Virus record (IMG/VR): IMGVR_UViG_3300031227_000300
Location: 1 to 28,574 of that record
DNA: 28,574 nucleotides
Reading direction: 5' to 3' (one strand)
Source: a virus
A program made the translations under genes and the position numbers. The notes beneath the pieces are model-generated. The model worked only from the letters and a program-made list of their open reading frames with translations. It was not told the DNA's origin and ran no database searches. Shown in pieces: positions 15,741-21,019 of this stretch (positions are counted from its first letter, which is position 1; each line of letters starts with the position of its first letter).

Positions 15741-16035
15741 CAACAATTGCAACGCTGAGTATGATCAAATTCCACGCATAGTTACAGAGCACCCAAAACT
15801 AACCCTTGCCGACTGGGGTGTCATGATATGCATATACCGAGTCTTAAAAGATAAACCAATAATTATTTATTCTAACGAAGCGCTAGCAATTAAGTGTCAG
15901 GTTTCTATAAAAACAATAGAGAGACAGATGTGCAAGTTAAGAAAACTTGGCTTCTTAATATGCACTGGCCGTGGATACAATAGGCGTATTTTACTGGGCA
16001 GATTGTTCCACACAACCCTCACTGGTGAGGGATAG
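15733..16035 (+). CDS. winged-helix replication initiator-like protein
   Basis: 100 residues; ACAGGAG lies 11 nt before the ATG. Residues ~22-80 match the helix-turn-helix type found at the N-terminus of lambda O-like initiators: 'LTLADWGVMICIYRVL', 'YSNEALAIKCQVSIKTIERQ', 'LRKLGFLICTGRGYNRRILL'. The last residues (FHTTLTGEG) are encoded by the first copy of a palindromic DNA repeat. If the TAG is ignored, the same frame reads on for 22 codons and encodes a second copy (FHTTLTGEA), so the gene may once have been longer. Lambda O also carries its iterons inside its gene. A role in origin recognition is inferred; a small regulator is the alternative. Confidence 0.65.
   Translation: MANNNCNAEYDQIPRIVTEHPKLTLADWGVMICIYRVLKDKPIIIYSNEALAIKCQVSIKTIERQMCKLRKLGFLICTGRGYNRRILLGRLFHTTLTGEG
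16009..16031 (+). repeat. palindromic iteron-like repeat, copy 1
   Basis: A CACACAA lead followed by the perfect dyad CCCTCACTGGTGAGGG. It codes for the C-terminus of the winged-helix protein. Lambda O iterons are likewise short repeats with CCCTC...GAGGG dyad symmetry located inside the initiator gene. Confidence 0.8.
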
Positions 16036-16051
16036 AGAGCGTTTTATGTCC

Positions 16052-16065
16052 GTGAAACATTTCAC
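16052..16065. repeat. second dyad element between iteron copies
   Basis: GTGAAACATTTCAC is a perfect 6+2+6 dyad lying between copy 1 and copy 2. It shares the GTGA/TCAC arms of the iteron-like repeat in inverted order. It may be a related binding site or an IHF/regulator site. Confidence 0.45.
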
Positions 16066-16084
16066 ACAACCCTCACTGGTGAGG
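16063..16084 (+). repeat. palindromic iteron-like repeat, copy 2
   Basis: Identical to copy 1 over 22 nt and placed exactly 54 nt (18 codons) after it. It therefore stays in the reading frame of the winged-helix gene beyond its TAG. Its final G is replaced by the start of copy 3. Confidence 0.8.
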
Positions 16085-16107
16085 CACACAACCCTCACTG
16101 GTGAGGG
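16085..16107 (+). repeat. palindromic iteron-like repeat, copy 3
   Basis: Directly abuts copy 2 with no spacer and matches copy 1 over the full 23 nt. The 22-nt step places the dyads about two helical turns apart, on the same face of the DNA, as expected for an initiator array. Confidence 0.8.
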
Positions 16108-16318
16108 AGATACTAAGATCCTTTACTAAAGTACTGACGATTCGCTGGCGCTGGCCCACAAGTTCGACTCCAATAAATTACTAACCTCCCATCAATACCC
16201 TACCGCGCTTCGCTTGCTTCCTCGCCTTCACTTCGTTGCGGCCGAGGCTTATTTTATATAGAGACAACAAGCTAAAGCTTTTCTTGAAGTCAAAGTCAAC
16301 TTCAAAAGAAAGTGTTTA
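16108..16318. other. non-coding candidate origin flank between convergent winged-helix genes
   Basis: No gene is visible. It contains CTTTACTAAAG (16121-16131), a GC-rich stretch with CCTCG...CGAGG arms around 16220-16247, an A/T-rich block (TTATTTTATATAG, 16250-16262) that could be an unwinding element, and TTGAAGT/ACTTCAA arms around 16284-16305. With the three iteron-like repeats at its left edge, it resembles a replication origin. The function is inferred. Confidence 0.45.
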
Positions 16319-16597
16319 TTAGTGTCTCGGCTCTCTAGCACTGTACTGGTCGCTTACTTTTTTTCCTGTATTCTCGCAGTACTTTTTAGTGTACTTAATT
16401 ATTCCAAGATTTACTAAAATGCTTCTAGCCCTATAAAGCATTGCTAATGATACTCCTAGCGCACAACTTAAATCCTGGGCTGATATTGTTAGCTCACCAG
16501 AATCGCCAGTTGTTTCAATTATTCCAGTCAAGTACATGTACAAATACTTTGCTTTAATTTCTATTGTCTTATCTTTTAACACGCATGTTTCGTACAA
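16319..16597 (-). CDS. winged-helix DNA-binding protein
   Basis: 92 residues from TTG at 16597, which has GAGG 9 nt upstream; a GTG at 16606 adds 3 residues but overlaps that ribosome binding site, so the start is uncertain. Residues ~34-75 form a helix-turn-helix ('LTISAQDLSCALGVSLAMLY', 'RARSILVNLGIIKYTKK'). It resembles replication or transcription regulators of phages and plasmids. It is last in the leftward operon that begins with the Cro-like repressor, and it converges on the candidate origin. It may bind there or regulate early genes. Confidence 0.55.
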   Translation of the reverse strand: MYETCVLKDKTIEIKAKYLYMYLTGIIETTGDSGELTISAQDLSCALGVSLAMLYRARSILVNLGIIKYTKKYCENTGKKVSDQYSAREPRH

Positions 16598-16653
16598 TTT
16601 AATCACCCTCTTAGTTTTGTGCTACACTAACCAAGTCGTTTCTCCTGGGCGAC

Positions 16654-16689
16654 AGTGCCGCTTTAACCTTGATCGATTGTTGCGGCACT
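16654..16689. repeat. hairpin within the leftward operon
   Basis: AGTGCCGC (16654-16661) and GCGGCACT (16682-16689) form a perfect 8-bp stem around a 20-nt loop holding a TTGATCGATT near-palindrome. It lies between the 57-residue gene and the winged-helix gene, so it may be an attenuator or a processing site. No U-run follows in the leftward direction. Confidence 0.45.
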
Positions 16690-16693
16690 TCAA

Positions 16694-16867
16694 TTAATCT
16701 TTGTTGCTATCTAAAAAATCCTTGTCCAAACTTACGACTTTATCAACAATCTTTTTAGTGATATCTCCAATCGCATAGCAATCGAGTTGCTTACCTGAAT
16801 TTGATATCAGTTCATCAAGAATCATAACTCGTAAAGATATCTCTCGTTGTGTCATATCGTTAGTCAT
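16694..16867 (-). CDS. 57-residue hypothetical protein in the repressor operon
   Basis: AAGGG lies 7 nt before the ATG. The protein is helical and amphipathic ('TQREISLRVMILDELISNSG', then 'DITKKIVDKVVSLDKDF'), with one Cys and no membrane segment. It starts 13 nt after the stop of the Cro-like gene and is co-transcribed with it. No family is recognised; it may be a small regulator or antirepressor-type protein. Confidence 0.6.
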   Translation of the reverse strand: MTNDMTQREISLRVMILDELISNSGKQLDCYAIGDITKKIVDKVVSLDKDFLDSNKD

Positions 16868-16880
16868 AAGTATCCCTTTG

Positions 16881-17051
16881 TTAGCTATCAGATTTAAGTT
16901 TACCTTTGGTTATCTTATGTATATTACGTTGAGCTTTGATAGATATGTACCCCATCTTTACCCAGTGTTGATAGGTTGTTATGCCAAGGCCAAGGCTACG
17001 CATGGCATGCGCCCACGTTACATAATAATCTTTAACATCTTGCGGCTTCAT
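16881..17051 (-). CDS. Cro/YdaS-like repressor
   Basis: 56 residues; GGGGAAAG lies just before the ATG. The sequence has the layout of small Cro-type repressors: a helix-turn-helix at about residues 13-36 ('AHAMRSLGLGITTYQHWVKM') then 'ISIKAQRNIHKITKGKLK', which matches the usual 'P-RAQ-IE--T-GKLK' end of this family. It is transcribed leftward from a promoter that overlaps a 16-bp dyad. It probably represses itself and/or the divergent early rightward operon starting with the RecE-type gene. No CI-type partner gene is seen in the window. Confidence 0.72.
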   Translation of the reverse strand: MKPQDVKDYYVTWAHAMRSLGLGITTYQHWVKMGYISIKAQRNIHKITKGKLKSDS

Positions 17052-17082
17052 TCTTTCCCCTTTACTAAGTTTAACTTCATGT

Positions 17083-17111
17083 TTGACATACTACTAAAAT
17101 AATAGTAACAT
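17083..17111 (+). promoter_or_regulatory. early rightward promoter
   Basis: A perfect TTGACA (17083-17088), a 17-nt spacer and TAACAT (17106-17111). Transcription would start near 17118, 22 nt before the exonuclease ATG. It is the best -35 in the window and the likely driver of the recombination/CsrA operon. Confidence 0.7.
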
Positions 17112-17116
17112 AGCAA
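17088..17116 (-). promoter_or_regulatory. leftward promoter for the Cro-like repressor operon
   Basis: On the minus strand TTGCTA, a 17-nt spacer and TAGTAT. It almost completely overlaps the rightward promoter, so the two would exclude each other. Leader length is about 30-35 nt to the repressor ATG. Confidence 0.5.
17092..17107. promoter_or_regulatory. candidate Cro-like operator
   Basis: TACTAAAATAATAGTA has perfect TACTA/TAGTA half-sites with a 6-bp centre. It covers the spacer and -10 of the rightward promoter and the spacer and -10 edge of the leftward one. An extra TACTA half-site overlaps at 17089-17093. Size and place fit a Cro operator; binding is inferred. Confidence 0.55.
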
Positions 17117-17139
17117 ATGAAACTATTGGAGATTAAGAT

Positions 17140-18018
17140 ATGAAATTTGTATACAATAACGGAATTCACAGCATTAGTAACGAGTCTTATCATGCCAGCG
17201 AGGGTGTATCTCGCAGTCAATTGATGGACTTAAGCAGAACGCCAGCGCACTTTTATCACAAGCATTTGAACCCTAACTACGTCAAGCCAGCAACGCCCCC
17301 TGCTTTTTTACTGGGCAGCATGGTTCACACAATGACCCTTGAGCCTCACCTTTTCAATCATGAGTACATGATCAAGCCAGAGCTTGCACCTATGCCACCA
17401 GCACTCAGGCTTAAAGATGTCGGGCGCACACTGTTTGAAGTAAATAAATATGAGCGCGACACGATAGCTATAGCCAACGAAAAACTAATGGCAGACTTTC
17501 AATTGATGTCGGCTAACAAACAAGTCATTACCAACAGCATGTACGAGCAAGCATCTGCTATGCGTGATGCGGTATGGGGTGACAGCACAGCTCAGGAGCT
17601 TGTTAACAGCGGCCTGGTTGAGCGCTCTATATACTTTGAAGATAAGGCAACGGGTATACAAATGAAGGCCCGTCCGGACATCATGGTAGGCCCTATCGGT
17701 ATTGATTTAAAAACTACAGTTGACGGCAGCCCTCGCGCTTTCAGCCATAGCGCATCAAACTATGGTTACTATGAGCAAGCAGCGTTTTGTCATAAAGCCA
17801 TGGCATCAATTGGCGTAGAGATGGAAGGCTTTATCTTTGTGTGTGTTGAGAAGACTGAACCTTATTGCATTTCAATACATGAACTTGATGCCGAGGCTAT
17901 TGACTACGGAATAGAGCTAGTTGATGACCTGATGCTTAAACTTAAAGACTGCTTGAACTCTAACGCCTGGCCGTCATACCCTTTACAAGAACTCAGCGTA
18001 CCTGGATGGGCTAAATAA
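17140..18018 (+). CDS. RecE/exonuclease VIII-type PD-(D/E)XK nuclease
   Basis: 292 residues with GGAG before the ATG. It fits the phage exonuclease VIII-like family (DUF3799, PDDEXK fold). Seen are an N-terminal 'YHASEGVSRSQLMDLSRTPA', 'LLGSMVHTMTLEP' with H63, and the catalytic 'KARPDIM...GIDLKTT' (D180, D189-x-K191). 'YGYYEQAAFCHKAM' corresponds to the family's QxxxY-type region. It would resect double-strand ends to make 3' single strands for the Bet protein encoded 200 bp downstream. It is first in the early operon under the repressor-controlled promoter. Confidence 0.88.
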   Translation: MKFVYNNGIHSISNESYHASEGVSRSQLMDLSRTPAHFYHKHLNPNYVKPATPPAFLLGSMVHTMTLEPHLFNHEYMIKPELAPMPPALRLKDVGRTLFEVNKYERDTIAIANEKLMADFQLMSANKQVITNSMYEQASAMRDAVWGDSTAQELVNSGLVERSIYFEDKATGIQMKARPDIMVGPIGIDLKTTVDGSPRAFSHSASNYGYYEQAAFCHKAMASIGVEMEGFIFVCVEKTEPYCISIHELDAEAIDYGIELVDDLMLKLKDCLNSNAWPSYPLQELSVPGWAK

Positions 18019-18233
18019 TGAGTGAGTTACTTGGTATACAAAAGTGGTGTGAGCGTTACAAAGAAAAAACTGGGAAAGAAATTCATGCCGAAGATGTCCC
18101 ATTAGCTTTAGCTCTTGAGGATGTAATGCAGGGCATGATGGCATTAACGGCCAGCGTTGAGTACATGCTTACTTTACAAAGAGCTATTGATAGCAGGGTT
18201 ACTACATTGGAGAAGCAAAATAATGAGCACTGA
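18018..18233 (+). CDS. small protein between exonuclease and annealing protein
   Basis: 71 residues, starting on the last base of the exonuclease stop (TAATG) and overlapping the Bet gene by 11 nt. The N-terminal half is charged; the C-terminal half is a likely coiled coil ('ASVEYMLTLQRAIDSRVTTL'). Its location suggests a partner of the recombination pair, but no family is recognised. Confidence 0.6.
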   Translation: MSELLGIQKWCERYKEKTGKEIHAEDVPLALALEDVMQGMMALTASVEYMLTLQRAIDSRVTTLEKQNNEH

Positions 18234-19041
18234 TTTAATAATGTGGGAAGATAAAGAGAAGCTTGCAGAGATACGAAAGCTATTTGCACCTAAGTTATCC
18301 GATAGCGAGTTCCAATTCTTTGTTGGGCTAGGTAAGGCGGCACAACTTAACCCGTTCACCAGGGAAATTTGGAGCGTTAAGTACCAAGACAGTGCGCCAG
18401 CCCAGGTGTTCATTGGCCGTGATGGATATAGAAAAGCTAGCCAGCGTGACAAAGACTATGACTTTCACCAAGTTGATGCAGTGTACTCCAATGATGAGTT
18501 TCAATTTGACGTTCGCGAAGGCTACCCAATTCATAAATATAATATGAAAGACCGTGGAGAATTGATTGGGGCTTACTGTATCGCTAAGCGCAAAGGTTCT
18601 AACCGACCGACGTACACCTGGGTAAAGTTATCTGAGTATTCAACAGGTAAAAGTCTATGGAATCCTAACACCGGCAAGCCTGAGACAATGATTAAAAAGG
18701 TGGCTGAGTCTCAAGGGTTACGTGCAACCTTTCAAGATTTATTGGGCGGCACTTACGCTGAAGAAGAAGTTCCACAACGCATGGCACAAGCGCCAGCTAC
18801 TAAAGAATCCCTCATGGATAAAATCAAACAAGCCAAGGGTGTAGTGGTTGAAGCGGAGACCGGCGAACTTGCAGGCGATAAATCACTAGAAGACATTGAG
18901 TTTCTAATTGCCGTCAAAGACTTTGATGCGGATAGAACGAAGAAAGCGTTGGCTCACTATAAAGTTGATGCCATGGAGCAGCTTACACAAGTACAAGCAG
19001 ATAGTTTTATTAATGAACTGAAAAAACTAGAGGACGTGTAA
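18223..19041 (+). CDS. bet: phage recombination protein Bet (RecT superfamily annealase)
   Basis: 272 residues from the ATG at 18223; an upstream in-frame ATG at 18157 is rejected because it lies deep inside the previous gene, while GGAG precedes 18223. Residues ~10-190 match the lambda Bet family: 'EFQFFVGLGKAAQLNPFTRE', 'APAQVFIGRDGYRKASQRD', 'GAYCIAKRKGSNRPTYTWV', 'MIKKVAESQGLRATF'. Bet coats 3' overhangs and anneals complementary strands. With the RecE-type nuclease and RusA it forms a complete recombination set, useful for concatemer formation. The C-terminal ~80 residues are a more variable acidic helical tail that usually contacts SSB. Confidence 0.93.
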   Translation: MSTDLIMWEDKEKLAEIRKLFAPKLSDSEFQFFVGLGKAAQLNPFTREIWSVKYQDSAPAQVFIGRDGYRKASQRDKDYDFHQVDAVYSNDEFQFDVREGYPIHKYNMKDRGELIGAYCIAKRKGSNRPTYTWVKLSEYSTGKSLWNPNTGKPETMIKKVAESQGLRATFQDLLGGTYAEEEVPQRMAQAPATKESLMDKIKQAKGVVVEAETGELAGDKSLEDIEFLIAVKDFDADRTKKALAHYKVDAMEQLTQVQADSFINELKKLEDV

Positions 19042-19139
19042 TGGCTAAGAGCAAAGGGAAGCTTGCGGAACCGGACTGGAAAGAAAAACTTAGGAAGCTT
19101 ATCGAGCGACTTAAAAAAAACAAGGAAGCAACGGCATGA
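19041..19139 (+). CDS. 32-residue lysine-rich helical peptide
   Basis: ATG overlaps the Bet stop (TAATG); GAGGACG upstream serves as ribosome binding site. The peptide has eleven Lys and a helix of basic and Leu/Ile residues ('WKEKLRKLIERLKKNK'). It may bind nucleic acid or a Bet partner. The next gene overlaps by 4 nt. Tiling is the main support. Confidence 0.45.
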   Translation: MAKSKGKLAEPDWKEKLRKLIERLKKNKEATA

Positions 19140-19258
19140 TATGCATGGCCCATTGGCACTTGGCGTTTATAACAATCACGGGGATATTGTTTGGTATCTC
19201 CCTTGGTGCGTCGATTGCGGCTCACTATCAAATTAAAACCACCACAAGGATTAAGTAA
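19136..19258 (+). CDS. 40-residue single-TM peptide
   Basis: Starts within the previous stop (ATGA) and ends on the next ATG (TAATG). One hydrophobic segment at about residues 9-29 ('LAFITITGILFGISLGASIA') is followed by a basic tail. It sits just before a secreted peptide gene, forming an envelope-directed pair. AAGGAAG about 9 nt upstream can act as ribosome binding site. Confidence 0.5.
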   Translation: MICMAHWHLAFITITGILFGISLGASIAAHYQIKTTTRIK

Positions 19259-19386
19259 TGATGGCACGAATGATAGTACTGACAGCAATAGTATCTTTAA
19301 GCGCTCAAGTTTTTGCAGCAGATAACTGTCACTGGAAATGTAAAAGCACGCCCGTAGGCCAGCACTGCACGCGGGTGTGTAGCTAG
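19258..19386 (+). CDS. secreted cysteine-rich micropeptide
   Basis: 42 residues; AAGGA lies about 8 nt before the ATG. Residues 1-20 form a signal peptide (hydrophobic 'MIVLTAIVSLSA', cleavage after 'QVFA'). The mature ~22-residue part carries four Cys as two CX3C motifs spaced by eight residues ('CHWKC' and 'CTRVC'), the cysteine spacing of alpha-hairpinin-type disulfide peptides. It would be exported to the periplasm and oxidised. It is in the early operon just before CsrA, so it is made early rather than at lysis. Possible roles are superinfection exclusion or inhibition of an envelope enzyme; these are guesses. Confidence 0.6.
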   Translation: MMARMIVLTAIVSLSAQVFAADNCHWKCKSTPVGQHCTRVCS

Positions 19387-19387
19387 C

Positions 19388-19576
19388 ATGTTAATACTTA
19401 CAAGAAAAAAAGGTGAGCAGATTTTAATCGGCGATGACATTGTGATTACATTACTAGGCTCGGGTTCACACGGTGAGCACCGAGTTGGTATTGATGCGCC
19501 TAGAACAATTCCAGTTGTGAGAAAAGAGATTGCCTGGCAGTTTGACGATGATGGAAATAGGGTTAACGAAGAATGA
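19388..19576 (+). CDS. csrA: CsrA/RsmA-family RNA-binding regulator
   Basis: 62 residues, the same length as E. coli CsrA (61). It begins with the hallmark 'MLILTRKKGEQILIGDDI' and keeps 'VGIDAP' and 'VVRKEI'. R6 and R45 align with the RNA-contact residues R6 and R44 of CsrA (one residue is inserted near 25-30). CsrA dimers bind GGA-containing leaders and block or activate translation. A phage copy in the early operon could retune host metabolism or motility, or regulate phage mRNAs, most of which have GGA in their ribosome binding sites. The start is 2 nt after the preceding stop. Confidence 0.93.
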   Translation: MLILTRKKGEQILIGDDIVITLLGSGSHGEHRVGIDAPRTIPVVRKEIAWQFDDDGNRVNEE

Positions 19577-19809
19577 AGCACTACAACATAGGCGATATGG
19601 CTTGGTGGATTGATTACAAAAAAGGGGATTTATGTGTCAGGAGCGGGCGCGTATATAAACTTGAGTTAACATCAGTTTGGCTGCGGAAAAAAGTGTTTGT
19701 GTTTGTGTGGCCTTATGAATTTCAAGTTGATAAAGATTGCGTGTTTGACTCAAAGAGTGAAGCGATAAATCATGCGATAGTGAGACTGGAGATGTTAAGA
19801 CATGATTGA
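19573..19809 (+). CDS. hypothetical beta-rich protein
   Basis: 78 residues, overlapping the CsrA stop (ATGA). The layout suggests a small beta barrel ('YNIGDMAWWIDYKKGDL', 'VYKLELTSVWLRKKVFVFVW') with a C-terminal helix ('SKSEAINHAIVRLEML'). It resembles small phage proteins of unknown role. No catalytic motif is visible. It may partner CsrA, judged only from coupling. Confidence 0.55.
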   Translation: MKHYNIGDMAWWIDYKKGDLCVRSGRVYKLELTSVWLRKKVFVFVWPYEFQVDKDCVFDSKSEAINHAIVRLEMLRHD

Positions 19810-20107
19810 CATTGAGACAAAAGAAATACTAAGAAAGTTTGCTGGTATCGCCGAAAGATATGTGGTTATTCAAGAGAAACATTACAAACTCATTAGCGAT
19901 CCTGGGTTTGTTGCTAGCGAGCCCAAATCATCTTGCTGTTCAGTTCATGCCGGTACAAGTGAAGAATGCAAAGAAGAATGCGAGCATGAGAGTGAAGGCA
20001 AGTCGTACGTGAAATATGACAAAGAGTTTCGGCTTGAGACTTCAGGGCCGAACCCTGGTATTGAGCGAGCAAGTAAATGCAAAAAATGCGGGGAGTTTTA
20101 CAGATGA
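19802..20107 (+). CDS. cysteine-rich protein with C-terminal zinc knuckle, member A
   Basis: 101 residues, overlapping its neighbours by 8 and 4 nt. The middle has 'SSCCSVH' and 'ECKEECEH', and the end is 'CKKCGEFYR', a CxxCGE-type zinc half-site. The next gene ends in a very similar 'CAHCGELFK', so the two are probably diverged relatives. A role in nucleic-acid or protein binding is likely for such knuckles. No full family assignment is possible. Confidence 0.6.
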   Translation: MIDIETKEILRKFAGIAERYVVIQEKHYKLISDPGFVASEPKSSCCSVHAGTSEECKEECEHESEGKSYVKYDKEFRLETSGPNPGIERASKCKKCGEFYR

Positions 20108-20376
20108 AAGCAATGATATCTATTAACGAAGATTGTTTAAACGAATACATCGACAAACGACTTGAGATGTTTAACTTAATACCTAAGCCCGGTGGAGTAA
20201 AATGCAATCACGTATCGCAAACGCCTGATTCAAAATGTCGCATTCACATGTGTGTTAAATGCATGGAAGAATACGTTGTGGACTGCAAACACAAAGCATC
20301 CGCAGAGAATGTTGTGCATACATATCAAGGCTACATGATGTATACATGTGCTCATTGTGGCGAGTTGTTTAAGTGA
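20104..20376 (+). CDS. cysteine-rich protein with C-terminal zinc knuckle, member B
   Basis: 90 residues from the ATG at 20104 (ATGA overlap); an earlier in-frame ATG at 20077 lies within the previous gene and is less likely. Cys pairs include 'KCNHV', 'MCVKCMEEY', 'DCKHK' and the terminal 'CAHCGELF', enough for two zinc sites. The ending matches its upstream neighbour, suggesting duplication. The stop overlaps the lipoprotein GTG start. Confidence 0.6.
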   Translation: MKAMISINEDCLNEYIDKRLEMFNLIPKPGGVKCNHVSQTPDSKCRIHMCVKCMEEYVVDCKHKASAENVVHTYQGYMMYTCAHCGELFK

Positions 20377-20654
20377 GGCTATTAATCGCTGTTATTGTTA
20401 CTTGTTTAATTACCGGTTGCGACGGTGGTATGCCACCAGCCCCAGTTAAGGTTGTTGATGAGCAAGAAAGACAACAAAAAGATGACGGCGGCGGCATGAT
20501 GGAACACATGGCGGGCGCAGCGGTTGCAGGGGCAGCGGCAGGCACGGCGGGCGCAGTTGCGCATCGAGCCACTGACCATTTAATTAACAAGCATCAACAG
20601 CGCAAGGCACGTAGACAAACACGGCCACGTGTTTACAATGCACGAAGAAGATAA
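20373..20654 (+). CDS. lipoprotein with glycine-zipper segment
   Basis: 93 residues, starting with GTG that overlaps the previous stop (GTGA). Residues 1-16 are a lipoprotein signal ending in the lipobox 'ITGC' (C16). Asp at +2 would keep it in the inner membrane under the Lol rule of enteric bacteria. Residues ~46-65 are Gly/Ala zipper-like ('AGAAVAGAAAGTAGAVAH'), able to pack in a membrane, and the C-terminus is very basic. It is in the early operon, so superinfection exclusion is more likely than a spanin role; an o-spanin is the alternative, although it lies far from the endolysin gene. Confidence 0.7.
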   Translation: MRLLIAVIVTCLITGCDGGMPPAPVKVVDEQERQQKDDGGGMMEHMAGAAVAGAAAGTAGAVAHRATDHLINKHQQRKARRQTRPRVYNARRR

Positions 20655-20666
20655 CCAAGGATGATC

Positions 20667-20864
20667 ATGACAGAAACAAAAAAGAAAATTGCAGTGTCGG
20701 CTAGTTGTAGGGATGGCAAGCATAGATTCACAGTCACGCGCTGGAACACAGCAGGCATAAGACGGGAAGCCGTTGAGATGAGATGTCAGTACTGTTTGTA
20801 TCCTATCGATATGCAACAGCTGGCAATGAAAGAATTTAGAGAAGCTGAAGGCATGGATTCGTAG
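20667..20864 (+). CDS. hypothetical small protein with two cysteine sites
   Basis: 65 residues from the ATG at 20667, chosen because AAGGA is 5 nt upstream; the ATG at 20661 overlaps that site. The sequence has 'SASCRDGKH' and 'MRCQYCLYPI', which can form a CxxC-type zinc site with the earlier Cys/His. Unrecognised. It is the third consecutive Cys-bearing soluble protein or lipoprotein neighbour in this operon. Confidence 0.55.
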   Translation: MTETKKKIAVSASCRDGKHRFTVTRWNTAGIRREAVEMRCQYCLYPIDMQQLAMKEFREAEGMDS

Positions 20865-21019
20865 TGGCTAACTTGCGCGCTCGTATTGACAAGCTACATG
20901 ATGGATTGATTAGCAAAGTAACGAGCCGCTTGATCGTCACAAAAGACGATGAGGTTATTAAACAAAAAGTATTTGGTAACAACATGAACAAGGTGGTGAC
21001 AATTGTCGTTAGACTTTAG
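20864..21019 (+). CDS. 51-residue hypothetical protein
   Basis: GTG start overlapping the previous stop (TAGTG). The sequence is basic with alternating hydrophobic strands ('SKVTSRLIVTKDDEVIKQ' and 'KVVTIVVRL'). It overlaps the next gene by 17 nt. No family is seen. Coupling and the absence of an alternative gene here support it. Confidence 0.5.
   Translation: MANLRARIDKLHDGLISKVTSRLIVTKDDEVIKQKVFGNNMNKVVTIVVRL

Noticed and set aside
16150-16180. GTTCGACTCC, which resembles a tRNA T-loop
   Set aside because: The flanking bases do not pair as a T-stem and no acceptor, D or anticodon arms can be drawn around it.
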